64,000 bases of DNA from Basidiobolus meristosporus CBS 931.73 (taxonomy: Eukaryota; Basidiobolomycota; Basidiobolomycetes; Basidiobolales; Basidiobolaceae), in NCBI GenBank assembly GCA_002104905.1, contig MCFE01000089.1, forward strand, positions 62,001-126,000, given 5' to 3'. The translations under genes were made by a program, and so were the position numbers. Of this stretch, positions 33,001 to 45,753 are shown piece after piece. The stretch's first letter is position 1, and every line of letters begins with the position of its first letter. The notes under the pieces were generated by a model. The model had not been told where the DNA came from. It worked only from the letters and a program-made list of their open reading frames with translations, and searched no databases.

Positions 33001-35113
33001 TCAGAATGAGCTGAAGCTTGGCTCATGTACTCCTGAGACTCCCCTGATAATGATCAAAAGTTCTATTTTGGTACCCTTAAGCAACCACAAACACTGCATT
33101 GCAACACAATGTAACATCAAGTAAGCATCATGTAAAGCCCCTAATTCTCCAGTCCACTTCAATACATCTCTATGATATTTCAACAGAAGCATGTCCTCAT
33201 ATTCTCCAGATGCCAATCCAAATGGGATAGGGAATAGATGCATTTGAATGGTATAGATATTGGCTTATGGCCAAGTGAAACCCAGAATACTTTGGTAGAG
33301 ATTTCCTAATGAAATCAGCTGCCAATTGCACCCAACCCTCTTTGCTTTATTCAACTGATTTCCCATGCATTAGGTCTGCTTAGCTTTATAATGCTGTGGT
33401 CATAGGTGTCTCCATGTGCATATCTGTCCTCAGTATTTTCCTACTATTCCTAGCTGTCCTCCATGTGCCAAGTCATCTCATCCATGATGGACTTGAAGAT
33501 AATATTCCTGATGAGATTGGGATATTGTAGTACTTGTGACTTTACTTCTCTATCTATCTCCCCATATGTGAACTCCACAGGAAAATCCCAAAAGTTGCAT
33601 CAAGGCCCAATATTCTCCACATACCAAGCAAGATGAATTAGTGAATGGATACTGAAGCAGCAGTGATCTTCACATTCAGCTTTATATTTGCAGTACTGCC
33701 ACTCAAAGCCTGTCACAAACTCCTTGCATAAAAGCTTCAGATGCACCAAATAATTATTGGGAATCTGCTGCTAGATACATATTACTACAAAGTCAAAATA
33801 TGGCTCCCAATGCTTTCAATGCACTGTTGGCTGAGATGGCTCAGAAGGCTATTTGAATAAACATATATTCAGCTCATCCTGTCAATGCTTTTGTTTTTTC
33901 ATACACATATGAGTACAAATGGAGGTTTCATGAGGTACTCTGGGTTGTAGATACACTGCAATATACTGGAAACTCTTTCAAATTTACCTGATATCTTGAA
34001 GGGCTCATCTGACTTGAAATATCCTATGCCTATCCTAGTAATTGCTATTGAGATATTGCTGAGTAGCAAATGCATTGTCCCTAGTGGAAAGCTTTTGGTC
34101 CCAGAAATTTCCACAATCTGAAGAGTCTCTAGATTTGATTGATTCCATATTCTAGCAAATGGCTGATAGCTTGGTAACTTTGCTGCCATCATATGCTGAC
34201 TTTGTTACCTTCACTCTTTGTTGATGTAAGAGCTGGTATTAGGATAAAAATAATGTCCTTTAGTCCTGGAGTGAATCCCCTGGATCTTGCAAGTTAAACA
34301 GCAATACCATCCATTGCACCTGGAAAAGCCACTTACCTTTAAGATGACTGGGATATCTCAATGCAGCTAAAACTTTAAGCTCTGACATGAAAGCCATATA
34401 ACAGCATCCTTTTGGACTGTAGACCTCCTCCAAGGAGGTATTTAGGTGGCTATCCCAACTAGATGGCAATATAAGTCATGATACAAGTGAGATTATCATC
34501 AGATTTCTGGTCTGATACTCTCCAAATGGCAGCATACTCAGCTCATTAGATTGCATGATGTGCTGTTAGAGCACTAATTAAATGAGACTGCATTAACTGC
34601 CCAGGCAAAGGCACTGTTGAGCATACTTCAGAGTGGCCCTGGCCTCTTGGCTGTTTGCAATGTTACCATAAAACACATTGCAGATGTTTGCATTTGAGGA
34701 ATGCTGAGTGTGGTATTGTATAGCTTCACAATACCTGTTGGACTGCATGAGCTTTGTTAGATAATGTAGTACCAGAGTATATCTAGAGTGTGGACAATGT
34801 TTCCCTGCTCTGGTGGCTGATTCCTGATAAGCTGGATATCTTACAAAGGTGACATTTTTTGCTTTAAATGCCATGCATTTGTTGATACAGTCTGGCATAA
34901 GGACTGTCACTCAGTTACATGTGGCTAGCTTTGTAAAAGTTGTTCATTTAAAATATCCAGCTGCAAGTTGCAGCCTGGAATAATCTTGCTAAGAGGAGGC
35001 TCTAGATCCCCAAAACCTCCACTGCTGATATTGATGGAAACAAGCAACTTCTCAAGCCACATCATCAGGTCATTAACCTGACAATCAGCTACTTGGTTCA
35101 GTTTGCTCCACAA
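33000..35113 (-). pseudogene. CACTA-1 transposase relic
   Basis: A degraded copy of the EnSpm/CACTA TPase seen better at 40437-42338 and 53082-55762. Blocks that can be aligned: the N-terminal VNDLMMWLEKLLVSINISSG region (34925-35113), the cysteine/histidine segment with KHCPHSRYTLVLHYL (34593-34910), and the SFPLGTMHLLLSNI stretch (33899-34192). Many stops and frameshifts. Confidence 0.7.
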
Positions 35114-35149
35114 AGCAATCTTGGTATTTACTTGGACTCATTTAATGGC

Positions 35150-36112
35150 ACATCATTGCCCAATTGAATCTTACTTAGTATATTGATTTCTGTCTGATAA
35201 GGATCTGCTGCTACATCTACTAACTGGTACAACTGATTTGACAGATAATACAGATATACCAATAGGTGAAATATAAACTAATTGCTTAAACTAAAGCTGA
35301 TCTAACTTAAACATTCAAGCAGCAGATCTTAACTTTGCTCCCTTCTAAGCTTAAGAGGATTCTCATGAATCTCTTTTCTTGTGATACCAATAGCTTAGTA
35401 GTTCAGCATTGTCAGTAAGTCTAGCAGGCTAGAGTCTGACTCTATGATCTAAATCTTCTTCAATATTCATTTGTTTTCTACTAGTGGGTAAGTTGCAAGT
35501 TAATATTCTCTAAAGATCTTGAGAGGTCCTCTCCATTGATGCAAACATTTCTTCCAGGTGTTATCTCTTAGCAATACATAGTTCCCAACTGTCAATGCTT
35601 CAGGACACATAGTCTTGATAAATCTGTGCTTTATCTTTTCTGCACTTTGGAGATTTTGGCATGTGCCCATCAATATTTTGTTCCAATTGTTAGTGTCTTC
35701 AGTACTAACCAAGTTAAATTCTCTAAGTTGGTGGTGAGCTTTGGTTGTGTGAGATCTCCTGGAATCCTTTGTTCACATCCATGAACTGAGTAAAACCGTA
35801 ACTTTTGAGTAGTGTTGCACACCAATACTCTGCAGGCAAATGGTGCTTGTGTGATAAGTCTTAATGTAAAAGTTATAGAGGAATAGGGAGTTTAGCTAGT
35901 ATTGTATTCACCAAAATTTGAAATGATTTCTACTGAGGTCCCAGTTGCTCCTTAGATAGATTTTGCCAGATCAATTGCTGACTAAATGTAAATTCAAATG
36001 TAGGTTGTAGTTGAAAACTCATTTGATTGCATCATAATTAGCCAATTATATCCATCTTTATACATCTATTTCTATCTGATAAGGATCTGCTTATTCATAA
36101 TTGCAATCTGTG
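35150..36112 (-). mobile_element. Gypsy family 1 remnant with solo LTR
   Basis: 35150-35332 is a partial reversed family 1 LTR. 35340-35845 is the integrase C-terminal region (TVGNYVLLRDNTWKK, 35500-35712). At 35851 a second reversed family 1 LTR starts (TGTGATAAGTCTTAATG) and is truncated at about 36112, where CACTA-4 sequence begins. Confidence 0.72.
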
Positions 36113-36810
36113 GCTTTGTTGCAATGTCTTTTGACTTTAAGGCATGGGTATAAAAACTGCAGTCTTGCCCTCCCATGCTGTTACAGGCTTTTATGTGGAC
36201 ATTATCTTAGGGCACATTTACTGTTCTCAATTGTTCTATGTTAAGCTTCTGCTTTTACTTTTAGATATGACTCAATTCTTGGCTGCAACATTGAGCTCTT
36301 TGCGTACCTTCTTTGCTGCAAATATACTGCACTCTCTGCCTGGGATATTGATTTCTCTACACATATTATCCACTCATCCTGTTTCTGGGCTATCTGCAGA
36401 TTTCTCTGGGCCATTGCATCTTTGCTATCAGCCACCACATCTAACTGCTTCATTAATGCTTTTGTATGAGCTGAGAACATAATTCATGATACAGGTGGTG
36501 GTTATTTCATAATGGTACCTGCTGGTCTTCAATCCAAGGTACTGCATTTACTATATTATCAGCTGCCTGGGCATTATAGTTAGCTTGCAGCTCTGCAGAG
36601 ATCCTCATATGTCTACTTGACTGAGAGCCTGAGGAGTTGGCATCATTGCCTTCAGTGGACCCACTTACAACATGGCCTTTTTTCAATATAGCCTTGCTTG
36701 CTGCACTGAATGTCAAAGCAAGTTATTGTCCAGCTGTACTTTGGCTGCTGTCAATGGTAGGGTGTAGTTGAGAACTAGACTAACTTACTTTACTTTTTGG
36801 CAGCATATGC
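36113..36810 (-). pseudogene. CACTA-4 second ORF, 5' part
   Basis: The reverse complement of this stretch matches the second CACTA-3 ORF (55986-56640). Shared blocks: SGSQSSR-R-S-E-Q (36507-36716), SAHTKALMKQLDVVADS (36241-36480) and the downstream PKAYKPKD-like region (36115-36200). Stops and frameshifts. The orientation is opposite to CACTA-1 on its left. Confidence 0.68.
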
Positions 36811-37079
36811 ATAGAAGTGAGTCAAAGCAAAGAGTAAAAAGTGTTACAAATGAATGTGTATATGGTGCCACAACTTCATTTATAGTTCCTACTATGGAGG
36901 TCATCATTGATACTTACTTTGGTGTGGGTTCAATGTCTAAACTTTAAGACTAACCTAAATTCACATGGGTATTGACAAAAGAGTGACAGTATAGCATTTT
37001 TTTGTTGAGTGTTAAGCTGCTAGCCTCATTGAGTTAACTACTTTGACTTAATACCTCAAGAGAGGAGAAAAAGACCATG

Positions 37080-37508
37080 TGGCTGTTGAAACAAGCTTCT
37101 CAGCTATGACACATGTGGATATCAGAGGAACTATTGCAAGAATCATGGCCAGTGTTTTGCCACACAAGTCATATTTGACCATCCATCAGTCAATACTCTA
37201 CCAACAATGTCTTGCCAGCCACTTGATACTTTTTTAAGAATACCTAGTCATATTTGTCACCCTGTGCCAATGGAGTCTGGTGAGTTATTGATGTCTTTAT
37301 GCTCTCCTTCGCTGTCTGAATATGACACACAGAGCAACAGCACCAAAGATGAAGGCTCACTGCTGGATGTTAAGCCTATCTTCCCTAACAACAGTACTCT
37401 GCATGAGCATGGCAAGATCCCAATATGCAATGAGACAACACCTGTAGAAAAAAATGCCATGTATACTTGATGGGGTGACATATAACCCAGAGACTGTCCT
37501 GGTACCTG
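37080..37508 (+). pseudogene. CACTA-4 TPase N-terminus, cut by Gypsy-4
   Basis: A plus-strand TPase N-terminal region with CGHCGIR-like remnants, QSYLTIHQ, then an open 37207-37470 stretch (MSCQPLDTFLRIPSHICHPV). It ends in a frame reading YNPETVLVP, the start of the conserved YDPETVLIPA block, where the Gypsy-4 LTR begins. The remainder of this gene is not in the window. Confidence 0.68.
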
Positions 37509-37875
37509 TGTTATGATATATTGCTTGAATGTGTAGGTTAGATTATCTTTTAGTCATATCAATTAGTTATATGTTTAGCCTATCAGTAAATTGATGTCAT
37601 CTATCAAATCAGTAGCATTAGTCAGCAAATGAATCAGCAGATCCTTATCAGACAAAATAGATATAAAAGCAGGATCTTATTGTGTGATAGTGTTGCAATC
37701 AAATGAGTCATTAGCTGTAACCTACTTTATGAAATACAATTAGTCATTAATTAATCTGGCAAAATGTAAATGAGGAGCTGCTGGGACCTCAATAACAATC
37801 AGTTCAAGTTCAAGTGAATACAACACTGGCTAAACTTCCCATTCCTCTACAACTCTTATACCAAGACCTGTAACA
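37509..37875 (+). repeat. Gypsy-4 5' LTR (family 1)
   Basis: Starts TGTTATGATATATTGC and ends CCTGTAACA, 367 bp. The TATA region is altered (TGTAAATGAGG). It is followed by TTGGTAACAGCAATA at the primer-binding position. Confidence 0.85.
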
Positions 37876-39794
37876 TTGGTAACAGCAATAATAAGAAACC
37901 TCCCTCCTGAAGCTAGTAGAAGCCTACCTCAAGCTGTCAGAAAATCAAGAATTTAAAAATGGTATGCAGCAAATCCTGTCCCATCAGCAACAAAGAATGA
38001 CTACCATGGCTCAAAGCTGGCAAAACCCTGTCAAGAGCAGCCTGAGTGTGAAGGTCAACTGGTACCATGGTAGAGTCAATGAAAGCCTGGGAACCTGGCA
38101 CTTCCAGATTGAAGAAGCTTTCAAGCCTATGGGACTTGCCCCAGGAAGCAAGTTACATTATGCAGCCTCTTACCTGGCAGATGCAGCTTTACAGTAGTGC
38201 CACAACAAGATCAGGTCAGCCACTATGATGGGATGCTGTATAATCCATACCTGGGATGAGTTTGTGCAGGAAATTCAGGATGCTCCAGAAACCTCACACC
38301 AGCTAATACTACTAAGAAGAAAGTTGAAGACACTCAGACAGAGAGAAATGGTTCAAAAGTACATCTATGAATATCAATGTCTATTCAGACAAATTGAAAG
38401 AATTTGCCTACTGGATCAAGTGGAATACTGTATTGATGGGTTAAACAAAGAACTTGCAGGGAAGTGAATTATCACATACCTTGGACTATTGAAGAAGCCA
38501 TCAAGATTGCCATTGATAATGACTCAGCTGTGCTTGGAGTTGGGAATCCCACAACAACTGATCAGAGAGGATACTGTCACTTTGAAAGAAAACAATCAGC
38601 AGCAGTGCCAATGCAAATAGATGCTATGCAGAAAAATCCTACCATAGAGAAATGTAAGAAGAAAGGACTTTGCTTTAACTGCCATCAGCAGGAACATATT
38701 TTAAAGTACTGCCCTCAGAGAAGAAATGGACACCAGCCATCAAGAACCTTCAGCTATATTGAAGCCCTTGAGCATAGTAACATGGAGGATGGGTTTGCAG
38801 AAGACTCAGTACTCACCTTTCATACAACAGAAGAATACCCATCCCAGATGACCTCAAACTCAGGAAAGCTACTATACTTCAATAGAGTAATCAACAGAGT
38901 ACCTGCCAAGATCATGATTGACTCAGGAGCATTACATGAGTGCATGTCAGAGCAATTTGCTTTGAAAGCTGGAGTCAACTTGGAACCCACCAAATCAACT
39001 TCAATCTTGACTGCTGATGGGAACTCTCACATAATCAACTCTATTATTTAGCCAGTAAGGATGAAGATCAATGATCATGTAGAAGACCTACAGGCCTATA
39101 TATTTGGGAACTGCAAGTTTGTCCTTGTACTTGAAAAAGCCTGGCTTTTTTGTTGTAATCCATCTATTGACTGGAGAACCCATGCTACTCAGATCCAGAA
39201 GGACAACAAGACCTGTGGGTTATTATCTGCCAGACCAGATTTTAACCTGGTCAATTCTAGTGTGTGTGAAACAAGTGAACTAAGCAAGAAACAGTTCTGT
39301 AGAGTACTTGGAAAAGGTACTCAGATGTTGCTCATGATGGTATTACAGAAGAATTCCTCTACTCCAGCAACCTACAAGGTACAGACTCCTTTGAAGGAAT
39401 ATTCAGTTGTATTTCTGGAGGAACCTGCAAGCCTACCACCAGTCAGAGATGTTAATCATGTCAATGACTCAGATTATAGCCCTCCAGTGAGTAAGACACC
39501 TTACAGAATGAATTCATTGGAGTTGGAAGAGATGAAGAGACAAATAGATTGGTTATTGGAGCAAGGCTATATCAGACCCAGCAGGTCATCTTGGGGAACA
39601 GCAGTACTTTTTGTGAAAAAGAAGGATGGAACACTTGGGACATGCATTGACTACAGAGCTCTTAACTCACTCACTATGTAGAATAAGTACTGCATACCTT
39701 GGATTGAAGAGCTTTTGGATCAACTCAATGGAGCTACCATTTTCAGCAAGATTGACCTCATGAAGGGATACAACCAGATCTGGGTGAAACCAGA
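37876..39794 (+). pseudogene. Gypsy-4 gag, protease and start of RT
   Basis: Gag at 37964-38197 and 38225-38467 (a stop and a small frameshift), then 38464-39051 with a CCHC knuckle CFNCHQQEHILKYC (38671-38712) and a protease core MIDSGALHECMSEQF. After a TAG the frame continues 39061-39681 through the pre-RT linker to CIDYRALNS, then [18 protein letters not shown] is cut at 39794 by CACTA-2. This is the best-preserved family 1 gag-protease in the window. Confidence 0.85.
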
Positions 39795-42352
39795 CCCTAT
39801 GAAAATTAATTTTTTCCTCCCGGTGGATCCGGTCCGGATCTGCTGTCAGGAGCCTATTAAGATACTGTCATAATATCAGCCGCTTGAAGTTTGTGACCCT
39901 AATAACAATCTCATAACAGGATCATGACAGTGTTTTTCTAATTTCACAACCAAATAAAGAGCTAAACTTTACAATATTTTAGCAGTGCTCTGAAAATATT
40001 TTCATGGTTTTGTTGCAGTCTTTTAGCGCTCTGTGACTATTTTAAGTGGATCCAGTTTGCCAGGACATCCAGCTGCCATATATGGCAAGAAACTTCACAA
40101 TATTTTGACAGCTTCACAAAAAGACTGATAATATTATATCAGCAGTATGACAGCCTACAGCTGGTTCTGTATAATGCTACTGTATCAATATACCAAATGG
40201 TATTTCCTTTTTCTACCTCCCCTTGGGCATTTTATATATTCCACTGTAGAATCACATACTTTTTTTTGCTTACCCACTACTACCTTAGGTATTTGACATA
40301 TAGTTCAGATCAGAAAAACTATGGCCTCCTGCTTGCTAACCTCTTCAAATGCGCACACCTGCCGCAATTGACATACTTCCATCATCTCAACTTTATAGCT
40401 TTTTAGTGTGATACTTGCAAAGTTGCCATATACCTTTTACTGCTGGTAACATATACATCTTGCAAACATATGCTTGGTTGTTGCCACTTCTGCTGTGAAT
40501 ACCTCCTGAATATCTGCAAAGAGCTTCTCAGTATTGAGCCAATATATTCCTTCTCCCTGCTGGATTCTAGTCCCCCTTATAGGTGCACGCTGGCTCTTGT
40601 TTGTATGAGTTCTGTATTGAATGGTGTAGAATTGGCTTGTGACCATGAGAAAGCTGGCATACCTTGGCAGAGTTTTCCTGATAAAAACTAGTTGCTTGTT
40701 GCACCAAACCCAACTTTGCATTACTTAACTGATTAGCCACTCATTGGGGCTGCTTAGCTTCTTAATGCCATAGGCATAGGTGTCTCCATGTGCACATTTG
40801 TCCTCACTATTTTCCCACTCATTTGGGCTGTTCTCCATGTGCCAAATCATTGCATCCATGACAGACTGGAAGGCAATATTCTTGATGAGATTGAGATATG
40901 GTAGTACCTGCAACTTGACTTGTCTTCCTATCTCCCCACACATCTGCTCCAAAGGAAACTCCCAAAAGGTGAAGCCAGTCCCAAAATTCTCCACACACTT
41001 AGCAAGATGGAGTAGAGAAAGGATACAGTAGCGGCATAGATCTACCTCTTCAGCTTTATGTTTGCAGTATAACTGCTCAATTCTTGTCACCAACACCGCA
41101 CAAAACAGCTGTAGATGCGTCAAGTTGGCATTGGTGATCTGCTTCTGGATAAGTATCCCATCAATGTCCACATAGGACTTCCTATTCTTCCAATGTAAGC
41201 TTGGTAGGAATGGCTTCCAAACACCACTTGAATAAATACATATCCATTTCATCCAGTCTTTGCATTTGCATTGTTGCATATGCGTATGAGTATTAATTGG
41301 ATCCCATGAGAAGTACCCAGAGTAGTGGATACTCTGTAATATCCTACCAATTCTTTCAAGTTTCTCCGGTATCTCAAAGGGCTCTTTTACCTTGAAATGC
41401 CCTAGGCACAACTTGGTCATCAGTATAGGGATATTGTTGAAAAGCAAATGCATTGCTCCTAGTGGAAAGCTTTTGCTCCAACAAATACCTTCTACCTTAA
41501 GTATCTCTAGCTTCCAATTGATTCCATAATCTGGCCAATGGCCTATAGCTTGCCAGATTGGCTTCAATTGCATGATGACTTCTGTATATTCTCTTTGTGG
41601 AAACATGATGATCTTAGTGCTGGTGCTTGGGGAATACTAATAGTTTTGAGTTATGGAGTAAATCCTCTGGATCTCACAAATTTGACAGCAATACTATCCA
41701 TTGTGCCTGGAAAAACCTGCTATCTTGCTGGTGGCAGGGGTATCTCCAATGCAGATTATACTACATGCTTTTATATCACAGCCATTTACTGTTATCCTGC
41801 TGGAAAGCATACAAAATACATACAGCAATGGATACAGGTAGCTATCAAGGTTAGATGGTAATTTAGGCCCAGATACCGGTGAGACTACCTTCAGACTATT
41901 GCTCCAATACTGTAAGATGGGTGGCAGATTCAGGTTGATGAGAATCAGTGGCCAGCAGGATTTGCTGGTAGGGTACTTGTTTAATAAGAGTCCATCAAGT
42001 GCTAAACCAAAGGTAAGGTCATACATACCTTCAAAGTAGCTCTTGCTTCTTAGCTGTTTGTAATGTTTGCTATTGAATAAATTGGATATGTTTGAGCTTG
42101 ACTGATACTGAGTCTGGTACTGTATAGCTTTGCAATATTTGCTTAACTGTATCAGCTTCCTCAGATGGTATACGACCAGATTATATCTGGAATGTGAGCA
42201 ATGCTTTCCCTCAACAGTGGTGGATTCCTGACAATTTGGACACACTGAAATAGTAGCACTTTTGGATGTGAATGCCATGCAACTGTTAGCACATGCTGGA
42301 ATTAGAACAGTCTCTGGATCATATGTTGCCAGCTGCATGACAGTTGTCCACT
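39795..42352 (-). mobile_element. CACTA-2, left part
   Basis: Starts with the terminal sequence CCCTATGAAAATTAATT inside Gypsy-4 RT. The terminal 600 bases resemble 52604-53080. TPase is on the minus strand: 40437-40721 (C-terminus), 40725-41606 (293 aa, with HLAKCVENFGTGFTFWEFP and EQMCGEIGRQVKLQVLPY) and 41694-42338 (214 aa, with LALDGLLLNK, KSCWPLILINLNLPP, GPKLPSNLDSYLYPL and GDTPATSKIAGFSRHNG). These are the hallmarks of the tnp2/EnSpm transposase core. Between the pieces there are frameshifts. At 42352 it joins Gypsy-5 sequence; the N-terminus, second ORF and right end are missing. Confidence 0.82.
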
Positions 42353-45300
42353 AGGCTTTAGCTTTTTGAGTACATAGAGTACTCCCTGTACTTCTTTCTT
42401 GATAGATGGATAGTTGGGCTTATTCCCTTTGAATAGTCTACCAAGATATTTGCAAGGTATTTGATGATGATCTTTTGAAACTTAAACCATGATTCCACCA
42501 ACTCCAATTCCAGAGCTTTCAACAGATACAATGATTGGTTGTGAATCAATAACACTGTAGTTTATAGCTGCTAAGAGAGGTGGCTTTGATAATGACTCAT
42601 GCAATTTCAATATAGCATTTGCCTATTCTTCATACCATTCAAAGTTCTGCTTTTTCTGCAATAGCTAAGTCAGCGGTTTAACAATTTGAGCATAGTTCTT
42701 CATCCAGATTCTGAATAGACCATTAAGTACTACTAGTTGTCTGACTTGATGAATATTCCTTGGTGGCTTTCAATTTAGTGCCAATGAAAGTTTTGCAGGA
42801 TCAAGCATTCTCCCATTTTCAGTAACAAGTTCACCTAGATTGATTGCTTTGTTGTAGCCAAACTTGCATCTGGCTCCAGATACAGTCAGATCAGAAGCTT
42901 GAAGTTTCTTCATGACCCTTTCAACAGTGCATATGTGATCATAAACATATCTTTGTACTGGAGGTACAACATGTGATGCTTCTTTTTCTCTGGATTTATT
43001 CTTAACTGCAATGTCATCAAGAAATGGTTAGCATATATCAGGAAAGCAGTCATCCAAAGCCTAAATCATTGCACGTTGATAATTTTGGACAGAGTTAGTC
43101 CATTCTTGAGGAACTCTTGTCATCCTTGTGAGTCCTATTAGTGTATCCACAGCTGTGAAATCTCTTGAGTCAGGATCCAGAAGTATTTGGTCATATCCTG
43201 AATAAGGATCCAATGTGCTAATCTAATGATATCCAGTAAATAACTCATTATATTCATGTCATATAGGTGGTTGCATAGCATCTTTGATGGTGACCTTATT
43301 CAAATGCTGCACATCTTGGATAAACTGTAGACTTCCATTTTTCTTCAATGGTGTAAACCAGGGATTCCAATAGGATCCATAGCTATATTCAATGATGCCA
43401 CTTTGAAATCTAGATTGTAGCATTTCAATTACTTTGTTTGGTAATCTTGAGGGAATAGGATATGATCTCAGTGCCCATGGTGTATATTCAATGGTATAGA
43501 TCTTAACCAGTGGCAATAGCTGTGGATAAACATCTCCTTTGTACATCATTAAATGCATAGACATTGTCATAGTATTGTAGCCTAGTCAAAAAGAGACTTT
43601 TTTCCTTAGTGGTAAGAGTAGTCCCAATAGCTAACTCCTTGTGCTTCTCTTCTGTGAGTCAGATTTTGTCATATTTGTGCAAAGGCTCCATCTGAATATT
43701 GCTGTTAACAGATGGTGAGATTCCAGTAGATACTGGCTTTGCTTTCAATGCAACTGGCTAATACTTGGTATTTGTCTTACTTGTTGTCAGCAGAATGAAG
43801 TGTTGATCATAAAAAAAATCCTTATGAACCTGAACATTTTGTATTGGAATTGAGTCTGCATTTCTTGGATTATTCTCTTCTGCTACACAAAAGGTTGCCC
43901 TTTTTTTTGATTGTCAGAAGTGATTGTCAGCCATAAGCTTTCATGAGGTCTGTTATCAGCTTGTAGAAGGGACTTTCTCTCATATGGTTGTCCTAACATT
44001 ACCTCAAAAGTGGGTCCATTGGAAACAATGAAAAAGGGTGAAGTAACCCTGATTCCTTCAATCTCAGTTGGTACAGAGTGACATAGTCCAAACATCTTCA
44101 CTGTTGCACCTGTAGCAGTTCTCAGATTCCAGTCAACTTCTGTTGATAGCAATTTGATTTTTTCAAAAGTCATAGAAGTGATAGCATTGATTTCTGATCC
44201 AGAATCAAAAACACATTCCACTTCAACATTGTTGATTGTAGCACAATAGCTTCCTATGGTAATTGAGTAAAAGGCTTTTTCCACTTCAAATTGTAGTTGC
44301 TCACTTGATCACATTGTTGACTACTGTTCTTAATAATTCTTCAGGATATCTTTGTTCATAGGCTTAACTATTTCTGGTAGTAGTTGACTAAGATTTTTGA
44401 TAGCAGTGAACATTTCTTGATTTGTAAGTTGTGGAAATGGAAATTTCCGGAGTTTGTCAATAACTTTCTGTGTAATAGCAGTAGTGTTATACTTAGATTG
44501 GGATTGCAAGTGTTCTTTTTGAATTTTTGATGTAGCTGGCTGTACTGGTATTTCAACAACTGGCTGATTCCTCTTGTTGGTACACACCTTTTTAGGATTG
44601 CTCTCTGTAGAGACATATATTCTCTTATCAATAAGACAGTTAAATACTTCTACTTCCTCTTTTTCCATTACATATTCTTGGACCTGCCCTGATGGGTCTA
44701 ATATTGGAATTTACAACATTTATTGCTTGGAATTTTGCATTCTTTTGGATTTGTATGAAATTTGATGTTGTAGTCCTTTTACTTGATTTTTCTTGAGCAA
44801 GTACATAGGACCTCATTCCACCATAACATCTGTTGATAGGCAAGGGGTTTCCAACAATATCATAGATCTTCCAATAGAAATCAATCAAAGCTTTATGACT
44901 GTGAATATCAATATTCAATATTTGACAACCATAACAGCTATGTTCCGTAGATTCACAGAACACACAATATTTGGTTTGCTGTGAATAATTACTGGTTGTT
45001 TTAGGATTTTCTGGTCTTGCCCTGTTGATGCTTGATGATGTTTGAGAGTCCAGCTTAAGCGTAAGTTTTCCTAATGCATCAAGTAATTCATTAACCTGAT
45101 CACTTTATGGGTTATCTGTACGATGAAGAATTTGCTTAGTTAGAGTGGAAAGCCTCATTTGAATATTAATGGAATTCATGACTTGTCTCCCTGATTTATA
45201 GTTTAGCACCATTTGTTTAACATTGTCATAGGAGCTTGTAGCTTGAGCTTGGTGGCTAATGGCAATACGCATATCAGGAGGCATATTCATCAGAAAATAA

Positions 45301-45400
45301 TTTCTTTGATAAAATCTTGGAATTCCAATAGCTGCTTCAACATGCTTTGCTTTTGACTCAAACTTTTGAACGTACTTTTGCAAGAGTTGGGTCTTGTTGT
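42353..45400 (-). pseudogene. Gypsy-5 pol and gag (minus), related to Gypsy-2
   Basis: Read leftward: gag pieces at 45105-45449 and 44640-44963, the knuckle-side region at 44330-44668, and a protease in 43883-44284 (VFDSGSEINAITSM). The pre-RT/RT start is at 43259-43570 (YTPWALRSYPIP, KKNGSLQFIQDVQHLNKVTIKDA). Degraded RT and RNase H follow to 42353, with LDDIAVK as the YxDD equivalent. Sequence blocks and order match Gypsy-2, not family 1. Integrase and 3' LTR are absent. Gag is split by Copia-3 at 45400 and resumes at 49181. Confidence 0.8.
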
Positions 45401-45753
45401 TGTTGTAAAAATTTGTATTTCCACCTAAATATTCACCTAACTTAGTCACTTAGATCATTACCTTCATATCCCAGAGAATACTGACCAAAATCCTTGTTGG
45501 GATTTACTTAGAATATTTTCACCAAAATACCAGGTCCCCAGAACATGAAAATTCTCAAAGTTGTCCAAACAGCCCCAAACTTTGCACACATGTTCTTGGG
45601 AGCTTTCTAAACCTATTCTACGTGTTTGTAATGCCAAGACCAGGTAAAAGTATAAATACTACTTTACATTCAATAAATCATTGAGCAAAAACCACATAAT
45701 CTACTTGTCCTCCCAAATCACTTCCAATATCTCCAGGACTCCTACAACAGGTT

